DNA from: Hypomesus transpacificus
Lineage: Eukaryota; Chordata; Actinopteri; Osmeriformes; Osmeridae
NCBI RefSeq assembly: GCF_021917145.1
Contig: NC_061080.1
Location: forward strand, 1,841,497 to 1,905,496
Length of the DNA: 64,000 nucleotides
Reading direction: 5' to 3'
Part shown: positions 11,712 to 24,547 of the stretch, one piece after another
How the letters are laid out: every line of letters begins with the position of its first letter
How positions within the stretch are numbered: position 1 is the stretch's first letter
Notes under the pieces: generated by a model
Seen by the model: only the letters and a program-made list of their open reading frames with translations
Told to the model about the DNA's origin: nothing
Databases searched by the model: none
Made by a program: the position numbers and the translations under genes

Positions 11712-12781
11712 TCAGTGGTGGGTCTCCAACTCCACCACCGTCCACTCTCCCTGTGGCGAGCTCCCCGGAGCCTCTGGGGAGAAGCTGCTGACGGAGGTGA
11801 CAGTGGCCGAGGGCGGGGTGAGGGGGGCCAGATTGGGCCAGAGGCTGCTTTCCAGGGGGCTCAGTGTGCCTCCCCCTCCCCCTGGAAGAAGGAGCAGGGA
11901 AGAGCAGCCGTCGCCGGCCAGCAGAAGGGTCTGGTTGATGAGTTGCTGGACGATGTCCACCTTCTTCCCCCAGTCCAGGTCCGGGGGAGGGGGCCGCTCC
12001 GGCGACTCTGGAGGGGGAGGGGACTCGCCCTCGGGGCTCTCCGTTCCGGGAGAGGGGTGCCGGGGCTCCACCTGAGGGGGGGAGTCCGGCGGGGGCGTGG
12101 TGTGACAGGAGCTGGTGACGGAAGGGTCCGTATCTTCTTGTTCTTCGATGAACGTCCTCCTCTCTCGTTGGCCTTCGCCATCCTTCAGAGTTGGCGTTAG
12201 ATCGCCGTTCTCCTCCATGCTCAGTTCCTTTACTACATGGTCGTCCTCTTCATCATCATCATCCTCCTCCTCGCTATTCTCCAGTGCTTCGTAGATGGTG
12301 CAGAGCCCGGAGGAAGGCGACAGCTGGACGGCAGACTGGGCTTTCTGGCCTGCTGCTGCTGCTGGTTGTTGTTGAGTCTGCTGCTCTAACTCCTGCTGCC
12401 ACTGCATGATCTGCTGCCTCTGCTTCAGCTCCTGCTGCTGCTGCTGCAGCTGCAGCTGGAGCTCCCTCCTCTGCTTGTCCAGCTCCTCCCTCCGTCTCAG
12501 CTCCTCCCCTTCGCTCCTCTTCTCCTCCTCCTCCTCCTCCTCCTCTTGTTGCTGCTGTATCCGCCTCTCCTCCTCAGGCTTGCTTTGCTGCTCCCGGCGT
12601 TGCTGCAGCTCCAGCAGCTGCTGCTGGTGCTGCTCCAGGCGTCGGAGCTGGGGGCTGGCCTGGCGGCAGGGGACCCTGGGGGGCAGGTCTGCGCAGGTCA
12701 GCCTGGGCGGAGTCACAACGTCACAGTGGGATTTGGGGGCGGCAGGGTCACGGCGGTGCTTGTGGGGTAGCGCGTTCAGCC
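11712..12781 (-). CDS. Q/E-rich coiled-coil 3' coding exon, probably the long-isoform terminal exon of the proline-rich gene
   Basis: A 355-codon frame on the minus strand runs from an acceptor (CTCTCGCAG, exon start 12781) to a stop at 11712-11714. The frame entered from the acceptor begins GLNALPHKHRRDP and has no upstream ATG, so this is not a first exon. After about 50 residues comes a predicted coiled coil rich in Q, E, R and L (including seven or more consecutive E), a GLCTIYEALENSEEE segment, a second acidic run, a proline/serine-rich stretch, DWGKKVDIVQQLINQTLLLAG and a C-terminus ending WTVVELETHH. The acceptor phase matches a GTAACG donor at the end of the 15.2-17.8 kb exon (GAA G|GT at 15169/15168). 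The simplest model is therefore an alternative 3' end of that gene, giving about 1531 aa in total. It could instead be a separate gene whose 5' exons I missed. I do not recognise this C-terminal domain. Confidence 0.6.
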
Positions 12782-13177
12782 CTGCGAGAGGAAGGCGAGG
12801 CGGCCCGGTGGAGTGTTATAGAGAGAGAGAGACAGAGACAGACAGAAAGTGAGAGAGCAGTGCAGTGTGGGTGAGAGCAGGGCGAGGAAGGGAATTCAAG
12901 ATGGAGTCTCCCTTTTAGCAGAGACGTTAGTTTGTGAGGCTAAAGCAACAGCATTTACTGTAGCACCAGCTCTGTAGAGGCCGTGCAGATTCCACTAAAC
13001 CGTGTGTCCATGTTAACATGACATCATTAGCGAATAAGTGCAACAGTTACAAACCTGAAAGGCAAAGCATGGAAGGGTGAGGAGAGTGTTGTGAAGCAAA
13101 CGGTGCCAAGTAGAAAATAGTGACAATGTGTGAGAGGGAGAGAACATGGGCTGAGAGGGAGAAAACATGGGCTGGGG

Positions 13178-13178
<1 letters not shown>

Positions 13179-13219
<41 letters not shown>
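13179..13219. repeat. 41-base poly-G run
   Basis: The run is uninterrupted G on the plus strand (C on the transcribed minus strand), preceded by a GGGCTGGGGC lead-in. It lies between the two 3' coding exons of the proline-rich gene. Runs this long are prone to length error in sequencing. Confidence 0.9.
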
Positions 13220-13220
<1 letters not shown>

Positions 13221-14481
13221 GTTAAAGCAAGAGAGCAATAATGCAAATAATGCAACCATTAACCCTTTAAAAAGGTGAACCAGAAAACCCATTTTTTTTG
13301 TGTGTCAATAAAAGCGGCCAACTTCCTGTATACGCAGTAACTACCGACTACAGTGTCGTGAACAACCAGTAACAGAAAAGCTTGTGAGCGCAGTCACAGT
13401 CTGTCCCCGCCGTCCCCTTTTGGGGCAAGTTAGTGATACACATGCAAGACATGTGCGTTGACCGTGCTCACGCAAACAAAGTGCAGACAAGGCACCATGT
13501 GAAAACTGTGCCCTGTAGCTTGGCTTGAAATCTGCATGCATTAAGCCAGTGTTAACTAAAGCACCTACAGACCTAGGCCCAATTCCAATACTTACAAATA
13601 CATTCTTCCCCCCATTCCTTCCTTGAAGTCAATCTCAAATCAACATGATGGGTTCCTAGAAAAGCTAGGTTTTTAACAGCTATTATATTAGGTCATATCA
13701 GATTGGTAATCTCTCCAAGGAATGTAGATAGGGGCAGGATGCAATTGAACAGTATTAAGCTAGGCCTTGGACTCAGGCGACAGGACCAGGCCCTGAATTG
13801 GGCAAATCAAAGCCATCAAAAGGCAAGTCAAGCCACTGTGACATCATGCAAACGGGTGTCAATCACAAAGCCCGGTGATATTAGCCAAGTGAGGTTAGAA
13901 TGGTGCAACATGCAAAATTCCAGAGATATTTGAACACAATACAAGGTTAACAAACATAAGAGAAAGGGCAAAACAAAGAAAGACATACAGGAGAAAAATA
14001 AAAATAAAACACAGCATTAGCGCGGGAAGGGAGAGCCTTCTTTAACTGGACGACAGGAAACTTCTTGTTGCTTCTCAGTTCATATTGGTGTTGGTGGCAC
14101 AGGGAAAGTGGAGGTGAGAGATTTCCATGGTGATGAAGGACGGTTCTCACAAATGTTGGTGAAGGGGAGGAGAAGAGGGTTGGGGAACTGGAGATCACTG
14201 AAGGTCCCTTGGTCTTATTCTGGATGGTAAGAAACATTTGTGTGGGTGTAGATGTGTGTGCGTGTGTGAGTGAGAGAGTGCGTGTGTGACAGAGAGAGTG
14301 TGTGTGTGTGTAAGTGCCTAATGAGTACGTATAACATCCTTACTGACATGTAATTGACGTGCCATGTGGTAGAACCTCATGACAACAAGAGATTTGAGTG
14401 GGTCAACTCAATACATCTCCCCAATACCTATATAAATACAACTGACTGGGAAAAGAGGAGTCATGGTAAATATCTAATCTT

Positions 14482-14487
14482 TATTTA
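14482..14487 (-). terminator. Poly(A) signal candidate for the short isoform
   Basis: TTTATT on the plus strand reads AATAAA on the minus strand, about 670 bases after the stop codon at 15158-15160. Confidence 0.45.
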
Positions 14488-15157
14488 AAGCTGAAATTGT
14501 AAATAATTCAAAATAAGGACAAACATAGGAGGAAGGGGTAAATCTAGCCTCAAAAGTGCAAGAATAAAGGGGGATTGTTCTGGAGGGGGAAAGAATGATG
14601 TATCTCAAGAGTGGTAAACAAAAGAAAAAACGAGAATTACAATCAAAATTCATTTGCATTTTGTTCAGTAAAAAGTGTTTGGATAAATACACAAAGTTAC
14701 AGTCCATTCAACATTTTCTTTTGTTAAGTTTCTATTTTTTTTTGCTTCTTCGTAAACAGACCAGTCAATTCATGCCAGTTGAGGGTGATTGGATATGCAG
14801 TGTTAATTAAAAAAAAAAAACTAAATGAACACAAACATTCTACAATAATTGATAGTAGTAGCTATTGCACATACAGGAGTTTAAGCCATATATTCATAAT
14901 GGTAAATGGGTATATATCGCAGAGGGAAGTGGCACTGCTGTAGTAAGTCTTTTCTTTCTTCCCTTTGTTTTATTAAAAAATGTTTTGCTCTCTTCTTTTA
15001 ACCTTTGAACATGTTATCCACCCCAATCAAAGAGATATTGGACAAACAATGACAAGAACCACAGCAAAGAAAGGATTTGGTGGGGTGGGAGTGGTAAAGG
15101 CGCATTATCTGGTGTAAGGAAGTAAGGAAACGGGCTGGGGGAGGGGGAGGGGGGTCA

Positions 15158-18100
15158 CTATACGTTACCTTCCAGAGAGTTCTCAGTCTTTTCACAGATG
15201 GCAGAGTAGTAGGGCGGCTGAGCATCAGACCCAGGCTCTGGGTGCCGAGAGCCCAGAGACAGGGAGGGGTCCAGGGGCCCCCCCAGGTCCCCAAACTCCC
15301 CCAGCTCCGCTCCCTGCCTCCCACACAGCATATAGAGATGCTCATCGGGGTGAGAACCACCCCCGTCTCCTCCCAGAGGCAGGAGGTCTACGGGTGGCTC
15401 ACCCGAGGAGGGCTGCCGTGGGGAGGTCGGCTCCCCGATGAGGGATGGAGCCTTGTCTTCCTCCGGCAGCTCCTCCAGGGAGAAGATGCCCGGGCTCTTG
15501 GGGCAGCCCTCCCCCGCGGAGTGGGCGTTGGAGCTGGAAGCCGTGGTCGTCATGTCGAAGCCGTAAGATGCAGCCGAGTTGGCTGAATGCGGCGTGTCGC
15601 CGCCCCACTCCTCGCCGATGGCTTCTTCGCCTTCCTCCAAAGCAGACAGGCAGCGCTGGGCGGCGGCGGCGGGCTTGGCTTCGAACGCCGCGTTGACGAT
15701 CCCGCCGTCCTCCAGGGGCTCATCCAGCTGGGCCTCGCCTTCCGTGTCGCTGGCTTCGTCCTCGCTGGTGGATGAGGACGAGGGGTTGGAGGTGGGGGCC
15801 GTGGCAGGACCGCCCAGCACCTCGTCTGCGGGAAGGGTCTCTGCCTCCTCTTCCTCCCCATCACCTTGCTCCAGGTGGATGCCCAAGTCCTGGTCCTCTG
15901 GGTCAGGCTGGAGGGACAGCACCGGAGCAGGGGCCTGCCCACCGTGGAGCTTACCCTCCTTGTTGTAGTTTCGCAGCTCCTCCGGTGTGCTGGTCTCACT
16001 GCTGCTATGGGTAGCCAGGTCGGCACTGCTCAAGGTGCTGGACTGGGACATGCCCGGGCCAGAGATGGGTGCGGGGGCCAGGGTCTGCATGGGGCCCAGG
16101 CCAGGCTGGTGCTCCTCATCCAGGCCTTGAGCAGGACTAAGTTTCGGCAAGCTAGCTGAAGGCATGTGGAGAGCCGGTTCTTGGGGAACAAAGGGGGCTG
16201 AGCCCAGCTCTAGCCAGGCTTGGGCGGGAGACTGGGTTGGGGTTTCAGAGTCCGCCTGCCAGGCGTCTACTGAAGGGCTGGCGGGGGCTAACAGAGGTGC
16301 TGAGGCATTCTGGGCTGGCTGGAATGGCTGGGCCCAGGGGTTGTTTGGTTGGTCCCATTGCGCGGCTGAGGGCAGCAGGGGGGCAGGGTGAAGCAGGGCA
16401 GCACGATTGAGGTTGTCCAACCGCTCATCTTCAGCAAAGTCGTCTTCGTCAGCGTTCCCGTAGCTTTCCAGCCCGCTCTCAGTCACGCCCTCGCTGGCCA
16501 TCTCCACATCTTCATCCTCCTCTTCCTCCTCTTCATGCCTCACCCTCCTCGGGTCCTCCGCTCGCTCCGACCCGACCTCCATGTCACACACTCGATCGTC
16601 ATCGTCCTCGTCTTCCTCCTCGTCCTCCTCAAAATCGTTCGCCGGGATGTCCGGCACCTTCTCGAAGTCGGGGGAGCCAGCAGACGCCCCTTCCATGTCC
16701 ACGATGGCCCCCTTCAGGCTGGCATCTCCCAGGTCGTCCATGCTCTCCGTGCCCTCCAAGACCCCCGGAGCGCTCAGCTCGGACGCCCCCTGTTGGCTGC
16801 AGCTCACTTCCTCGGAGTCGAGCTCCGACAGGAGAGCGCCGCCCCCTCGCCACGCCGACCCTCCGGCGGGCCCTGCCGAGCCGGGCCGGGACTCCTCCGT
16901 GGGCTGGGTACCGCTCATGTCTGACACGGACACCTGCTGGCTGCCCTCCCTCTCCTCTTCATCATCTTCCTCCTCATCCTCATTGAGGTTGGCCTCCGCT
17001 TTGAAAATAACGTCCCCTTGAGGGGCAGAAGCCTCGAGAGCTACCGGCGAGGACGTTTCCGACACCTCGGGCATTAGCAGTGCAGGCTCCTCTGACTGTG
17101 TTGACTCTACAAGTGAGGCCACAGCTGGGGTAGCTTCTGCTAGGAAAGGCCTTGGTTCCTGTTCTGGACTGAGGGGGACAGCAGCAAGTATCGGGTCCTG
17201 CTGCAGACTGGCTGTTGACATGACGGGGCTGAGTGGAGGGGAGGTAAGATCTACTGTTGGGGTGTCGTGGTACCCGGGTGGAGTAACCTCCACGGGGGAA
17301 GGAGAGGGAGGAGACACGGTGATCAGAGCTGGGACAAGGGCTGATGGGACCTCCGGTGATACTTCCTCCGCTTCTGCCTGTGCTGCCACCTCGGGCTCCG
17401 TGGAAGTTGCAGAGACAACGGCCACAACGGCCGCTGTCACGGCCGCCGTCACGGCCACCGTCGCGCCATGAGGCTTCTTGGTGATCGAGAACGGCACAAC
17501 AGACTGGGTGGGCTTGGAGGTGCGTTTGATCGACTGAGCGGTGCCGCCGGCGGCCGGCTTGGTAATGGGAGAGGCAGGTGGGGTCCGGCCCAGGGGCTGT
17601 CGGGTGGCAGGCGGCCGGGCGGTAGGGGGTGCTTTCCGTGTGGCTTGGGGCCTGGCTGTTTTCAGGTCGGCAGTCTTGGAGGGAGGGGGGTGCTTGGAGA
17701 CTGGGTCGGATCTGGGGGCAGCGGTCGGTTTAGGGGCATCTGGCTTGGTAGTTTTGTTAGTGGCCGCCGCCACAGGCTTTTTAGCCGGTGGTTTGGTAAC
17801 ATCTGAAATGGAAAAAGCCAGGGGATTGGCACCAGTTGAGCAACTCGCATTTTGGTATTTGGTCCATTTACAGAGAAACAACATTGCGTCGTAGCCCAGG
17901 CTTACCTTTCTTAGCAGTGGTGGGTTTGGAGGACGGTGCTACTGTAGTCCTGACAGCAGGGGGAGCTGTGGCGCCTAGTCTATGGGCAGGAGGCCTGGCC
18001 GTGGTGGAGGTGCCGGGTGGCTTGGATGTGGCCGTGGAGACGCCCGGGCGAGACGTTGGTGGCTGGGTGGCAGGTCTGGAGGAGCAAACGAGGTGTTAGT

Positions 18101-21100
18101 AACTTAACCACCTTTAGACGGCGTCAACAAGACCGTTGGTCATAATTAAACAACACAGACTGGTTTCGTATTTATCACACCAGCACACAATGATATTCAT
18201 TCCAAGAAGACTTGGAACGCTTCTTGTTCGCGTCAACATTCCAATCCCTTTAACCAAAGGATCATCTCGAATTCTTTTGCGTTTTAGCTTACCGATAGAG
18301 ACCTGGAAATCATGTCTTGAAAACCCTTTCCAGTTGCTCAACATTCCCCAACTACAGTGAGGATCAGACGAAGCACTGCTAAAGCAATTTCAAGAGGCAG
18401 CCGAAAACGCATCAACGGGAGCCATCCATCGTTCCACTGTAATGCACCCCTCAGCCACTCTCTAATCCCACTCTAGTGGATGGGAAGGGAGTGAGAAGGG
18501 ATGGAACTAGCGAAGAACAGAGCAATCGAGGTGGGTAATAGCAGGAGGAGGAAGACGAGGTGGGAGACTGTAGCCAAGGAGGATAGGAGGGGAGGCAGGG
18601 TTGGGGGCAGAAGGAGAGAGAGGGGGGGGGGAGAGAGACTATAATCGATCCTGTACTAAGCTCCCCAATCTGCTCTTCAATCTAAAGGAGTTAGAGAGTA
18701 GACACGTCTAATCCAGTCCATAACTCAAGACGCAGCCTGACGCTCCTAAATCTCTGAGTCTGGTTCGGATCGTCCCCCTTCTCTGATCCTCTTGCACCGT
18801 GTTGCCTCTGGGAGGCAAGTGCGTGACTGGACAGCACTGGATTAAAATCAACCCCTCCCGTCAGTTTCCATTTATGCCCTCGTCTTTTGAGGACGAGTTT
18901 TGAATTTGAGGCTACAAGCTGATCCTAGATTTGCACTGGGAGGGAGGGGCCATGGAAATAGACTTGACCAGTGACAGGGAACTCCTTGATCCTTCAACTT
19001 TGTCACGGTAGTCCCTGTAGAGTGGATACCAAATCGGCACCACAGTAGGAACCGCATACAGCACATGCCTTCGTTTTTACCAACTCTGTTGCGCAACATT
19101 CCATAGCCCATCAACAGTGTAGTGTCAAAGAATATACGGTTCGATGGCTTCTTCAATTTAATTTTACTCTCCACCCGCTGAAGGTTACATATAATGCATT
19201 AGTATGGTACATCTTGAGAAATCAGCAGTCCAATTCCCCACTACAGCAACCTTCCTATAGACAGTGAGGGGCTTTTGTGTCATTAGCTCCAGGCCATGCT
19301 AGCACTTCTGTAACCTCCATACAGCCAGGTGGAGTAGAACAATGCAAACTCTGTGGATGTGGAGGAGAAAGAAAAGAAAAACGTTTCATATTACTGCTCC
19401 CCATCATCGACAAGGATTCATCCGAACATCTTCAGTCTTTGGATGAAAATGCGCCAGACGTCAAAGGGAATAGCGAAACGCCAATGCCACTAGGGCAATT
19501 CACCGTCCATTACCGCAACCCTCATCATGCTTTCCCCTTCACTTCATCCACTTTTGTACAGTGGACAGACAATGCAGTACATGACTTGCCAACGACAATA
19601 ACATGTACATAAGAGGGGGAGCTACTTGCATGCCTGGACACAAATGCCTCTCCCACAATGAGTCCACACAACAACAACAACAATGTTCATTTGTTTCCCA
19701 GGGATCGAACAAAGAGTCTGGGTCATTATCATAATAGGCTGCATCTACTGGGCTCGGGAGGGAAGCTGACTGTATGGTTAAGTCGACCAAAAGAACAGAA
19801 ATCTGTGTTCTTAAATGAGCACTGGAAGAAGAGGAGCGTTTGTGTTTGCCGATAAAGACAACAGGGGGAGAAAGGGATGCATAGAGCCAGGGTTGACAGA
19901 GAGGGGGGGAGAGGAAGTCTACAGTGATGAAATGAGCAGCAACGAGAGATGGAAATAGAGGAGAGGAGGGGAAAGACGTAAAATTGAATGAGGGAGCTAT
20001 ACAGCCTCACATTAAAAACAGATTGCCCTCATTTCTCCCATTTCACAAGCGAACAGGGAATGTGAATTGACAGCCACGCTCAATTACGTCGCGAGAGACA
20101 CTCCGGGGAAGTTGATAAAATGACTGCATCTGGATTGGGAGGGGTTGATGTCGGGAGGGACGGACGAAAGGGGATGGATGGGGTCGCGCTGGGTCACGGT
20201 ACATCAACCTCCCGTAAGAGCGGGGAGAGTTGACTCTCGTGACTAAGCTCTGTCGCAGACAGGGCACAAGACAAGGTTGGGCGGCTCTGGTTTTGTTTAC
20301 GGCGACCGTTTCAAGAATTTCCGGCTCTTTCAGAGACAGCCGGGAAGCAAGATTCTCCTGGCAGCGCTGTTAGCAGATTAAATATTCCATTTTAATCAAT
20401 CCAGAGAGAAAGAGAGAGAGACCTAGGAGGTACAATCTCTATTCCTGAACACCCATCTTTTTCCCCTGCGGCCAAGTCTTGTTTCTCCCCCTCTCCTAGT
20501 CCTCCTACAGGCCCCCCTGTAAGACTTGAACAACCAAACCCCTCCAACAATACACTGTTTGGCTTGTGAGCTGTCCAAAAACAGCTCCTTGCTCTTCTCC
20601 CCTTTTCATTATTAAGAGAGGAGGAGAAATTCCTGGGGCTTGTTCTGGCCCAATAGCAGCCGCAACAACAGTTCACCATAAAATACAAAAGAACCCACGA
20701 CCAAAATCAGCCTTGTACAGGATTTCAAATGAAGGGTAGAGGGGATGCCTAGCAACGGAAAGAGAGGTGGTTGTTTCGGTGAGGCCTAGGGTAGCGTGGA
20801 AGGAACAGTGATGGATGAGACTGTGTTTGCGTTGGACAGTTACACCGTTCCCTGCCAAATGTAGCAGTAAAACGACATGGTTTCATCCCTGAGGGAGAGG
20901 GCAGGATGGGATACGTGGGAGGAGCCATGTACTTCTAGTCTCGTGGTTAATTCATGTTCGTCGTCTTCGACATTTCTGAGGTGTTCTCGTGACCTTGGCG
21001 GCCCTTGTATGGGATAAATAATGGACGACCCATTATTTATGTGGAGTGAATTCCATCATTGAGGGCTCTACAATCTGCGTGCTTACACACTTCTTACACA

Positions 21101-24100
21101 ACACCGGACACTCAATCTCACAGGGAGTCTTAAGGCCGACCAAAATGACAGATGAGAGGGGGGGAGGGAGGGAAGGATTGTGGGGGAAGGAGGGATAGAG
21201 GGAGGGCCCAGGGGGGATGCTGGCCGACTGCCTGGTACTGTACATACACAGGATGAGGGAGGAAGAACAGAGGGAGGAAAGAAGGAGGGAGGGAGGGAGA
21301 ATTGAAGGAGGAGAGATAGAGGGTGGGAGGAGGGGAGAGAGAGGGAGGAAGGGGGTTCGACAGTGACTGACTGCTCCGTCGGTACAGGGACATTCGCTCC
21401 TCTAAATAACATTGAGAGGAGGAAGATGGATACCGGGGCATTACAATTCCCCCGACATCTCCACGGACTCCTCCTCTACTGAGATGAAGCCATCCAGCTG
21501 TCGGTCAGACAGACCTGGTGGTTGATTGGTTGAGCAGCAGGCGGACGGTCCATTACTCCAGGTGATGATGATGACAGTGAAACGCATTTAGGAGACTGAT
21601 TGTCTCGTTCACCAGCTGTGTGCATCCCTGTGACCCATCACGCATGACTGGGTAACTGGAACGCTAGGTCTTGACATATGTTTCATGCAAGTGCTAACGT
21701 GAGACATTTCCATGAGCATTTTCAGTTTGTGATATATCGGAGTCTTGCTCTCTCTCTCTCTTTCTCTAGGACGGTTGGTCTCCCTCTACCTCTCTCAACC
21801 TTGTGCTTTATTCATCCTACCGTGTCACCTTCTCTCCTTACCCTGGGGTACCAGTTAGCCATCACCTTGTTGAGCCCAAAATATAATCCAACTTGTCCTT
21901 GTACTTTCTTTTCCAGTACACTCATTTGCCTTAAATTGTTCAGGAACAGTTTCATGCTCTCCCCTGAAGGCATTGAACATTAATAGTTGATGAGAGCGGG
22001 GACATTACTTGGGGATTGTGCGCCTGTTACATACTTCTGTGGTCGTGGACGAAAGCCTGGGTGGTATGCACCTTTGGCTTCCGGATCAGTCCATGGCAGA
22101 TGGTGTTCTGGTGAACTGCAGTGTAAGGTGAAGCTGTAACGCCCCCTTATGCCGTGTGCTGTTCACAGAGTCCTGACTCATGTGGAGGGAGCCGGAGACA
22201 AGAGGTCTGGCTGCGAAAGGGTCTGTTCTCTTCTCCCAGACAACCCGGCGAGGCCAGGGAATGAAATCGCACACGCGCACGCTGCTGCTGCTAGTGTTCA
22301 AATATAGGCATGATTTCACCCACAGTCGTCAAAACGAGGCTCCAACCGTCGCACACACGCTCCACATTCCTGAACGCGCACACACAGGGAGAGGAGGGTT
22401 TGATGCTACGTACAGTTGCACCTATTCATCCATCTTGCCCCAGGGCATCCTCAACGGTAATAGGAGTTCTTTACCTGAAACCTGCTTTTGCATCATTTAA
22501 AAAGGAGGAGGAGGAGGAGACACACACACCAACGGCTTTAACGCTGGCCATGACAAAGTGAAGCGGTGCCCGGTGTCGAGTACATGGACAAAATGGCCAC
22601 TCGGCTCAAACAACACATAGACCTGTCAAAACACCAGCTGGTGCAGACAACACAAGACAGTGTGATCGTGAGCGTCTGTCTGAGAGCCTAAAGTCTGAGT
22701 CCAAGGCATCCTGTGTGTTCATATTTATACAAAGACGTGCGTGTCCATTTGTTCATGAGGTTTAACGGAGAACGCATTAACCCCGTGTCGAGTCAAATAC
22801 AACATTTCCTAATCTAATAAGAGCAGCATTATGGAGGAGAAGGGAGGTGGTCCAACACGAATCAGGCCTTCTTAAAACCCAACACTACATCCTGTGTGGG
22901 CTGAGGCCGATCTAAAGACTCTGAAGTGGGTTCCCCTCCTCGTGTCTTTGACATAATCGTCTCTACATACTTCATTCATTTCAAAAGCAGTAGTCATGAA
23001 AGACAAGAACACTAGGCTAACTATTGGTAGTCTCAGGCAGACTCCGTTAGGTCAGTGTACAAGCATTTGACAAGAAAAGAAAAAAAAGACTGTGGAAAGA
23101 AGCCACATCTTAATAATTGGGGACCCGTGGGCCCCCCAAATCAATCCCCCGGAGCACAGGGCACCGTCCTAATGACTAACCCCCCTCCCCCCGCCCCCAT
23201 GCCCTGGGGTGGCCTGTGCCCTGTCCCTCCACATGACAAAGACCATGTTATCCAGCCGCTCTGGCAGCACTGGCTTTGGGCATCGATAGGGAGCGAGAAA
23301 GACAGACCGAGGAAGAGTTACAAGAGAGAGAGAGAGGCTTCTCTGTCTCAGGTTATTTCTGTCTGCGTGACTCAGACTCTCGGAGCGAAACCTGACCCAG
23401 TAACGGTTTGGGGGCCACAATGGACACTTTTCATCTGTGAAGTCCTCCAGGGTCCCCACAGCTGAACAACTCCCCCTTTGATCCCCCCCCCCGCCCCTCC
23501 ACCACCTCTGTTGGGGCTCAGAGTCTTGTGTAGAAGCTCCTGATCTCGGGATGTTTGTGTTGCGCAAGTGAGTGGAGACGTCTGTTTAAACATTAGCTGG
23601 CCTTGATGGGGGGGGGGGGGTTAAACTATTCAATGTGCTTCAGTGTTACAACAGTCACAAAGCTACTCTGCTGGTAAATTAGTTTGCATGGCCTTGTTCC
23701 CCTTAGGAAGGCTTGCTATTGGCAGTCTTACCTGGTTGCCTTGGGAACCGTCATCCTGTCTGGTTTGGCTACGGAAGTGCTGGGCTTCGGGGCAGATGTC
23801 GGCCTGGGAGCTGGAGAAAGGGAGGAAGAGAGGACGTTTGGATGGAGATTCCACACTTGAATGGTTATTTAACATTGAACCTGTAGTTACGCCCTTTGTC
23901 TCACCTGTAGTTTTAGGTCTGGTCCCATTAACTGGTCCAGTCGTTGGTCTCTTGCTTAGAGTACCATTCCCTGTGGTTGTCTTGGTACCGTTGGTTGCTG
24001 TGGTAGCAGCAGAGTTGGTCCGGGGCACTCCCACATGCTTCTTGTCAGTCACCTTGGTCTGGGTCCTGACAGAAGAAGCAGCAGCTGTGGCTCCGCCCAC

Positions 24101-24547
24101 TGGCTTTTTAGCTGCGGCGGCCGATGCCGCTCCAGTACTTGTGGTAGTTGTAGTTCTCTTCTTGTCCGGTGCGGTTTTCTTGGTCAGGTCGTTGGTTGAG
24201 GGCTTGACTCCGTTCATCACACGGCCCGGAGCGGTGCCCGGGCGAGAGCTGGGTCTCGTCTGGCTCGTGAGCTTGGTGCCGGCGGTGCCACCCGTGCCAG
24301 GCCGGGCCTTGGTTGTACCTTTGGGTTTGTCTTTGGTCTCTGCTGCCTTGTCATTGCCCTCCTGGGGGGCGGGGGGCGCTGTGGCGCCTTGGGCCTGCTC
24401 CTCAGGTTGCGTTGGGGGGGAGCCTTCTGGCGGCACCACCTCCTCCTCCTCCTCCATCACCACAACGGACGTTACCGGCTGGGAGGGCTCGCCTCCTAGT
24501 GCTTCTGTGGGCTCCATGGTAGCCATGGCAACCCCATCCGGTTTCAT
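15158..24547 (-). CDS. PRR36-like proline/threonine-rich acidic protein (short isoform)
   Basis: Four coding exons on the minus strand join in phase: 24547-23905, 23810-23732, 18075-17906 and 17802-15158, giving about 1178 aa. The ATG at 24547 has an in-frame TAG two codons upstream, which fixes the earliest start; a second ATG seven codons later is also possible. The exon starts with non-coding sequence at an acceptor at 24629. The N-terminal third is basic and built of P, T, A and K (repeated KPT-, TTT- and RPAT-type runs). The middle is acidic, with EEDDEEE clusters. The C-terminal part holds SASYGFD, KSPGIFSLEELPEE, DEHLYMLCGRQG and PYYSAICEKTENSLEG before ending GNV. There is no signal peptide or membrane segment. 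The composition and the human 19p13.2 neighbours (MCOLN1, TRAPPC5) suggest PRR36, but low-complexity sequence makes orthology unsure. The role is unknown; a disordered scaffold is a guess. Isoform choice depends on the GTAACG donor overlapping the last codons. Confidence 0.65.
18076..23731 (-). other. Intron between coding exons 2 and 3 of the proline-rich gene
   Basis: About 5.7 kb without convincing coding sequence on either strand. It contains GGGA-rich stretches (for example 21150-21360), pyrimidine runs and short CT repeats. No recognisable transposon was seen. Confidence 0.55.

Larger units (their letters stand above)
12782..15157 (-). other. Intron of the long isoform and 3' UTR of the short isoform of the proline-rich gene
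   Basis: No coding exon is visible. From 15157 leftward the sequence would be the 3' UTR of the short isoform, with an AATAAA on the minus strand at 14487-14482. The rest would be intron between 15168 and 12782 in the long isoform. A 41-base G run sits at 13179-13219. Confidence 0.45.

Noticed and set aside
12406-12852. 148-codon plus-strand frame rich in Ser and Cys
   Set aside because: It is antisense to the Q/E-rich coding exon; its composition is the complement of CTC/CTG-rich codons.
16388-17021. Plus-strand frames of 146-178 codons
   Set aside because: They are antisense shadows of the large proline-rich/acidic exon on the minus strand.
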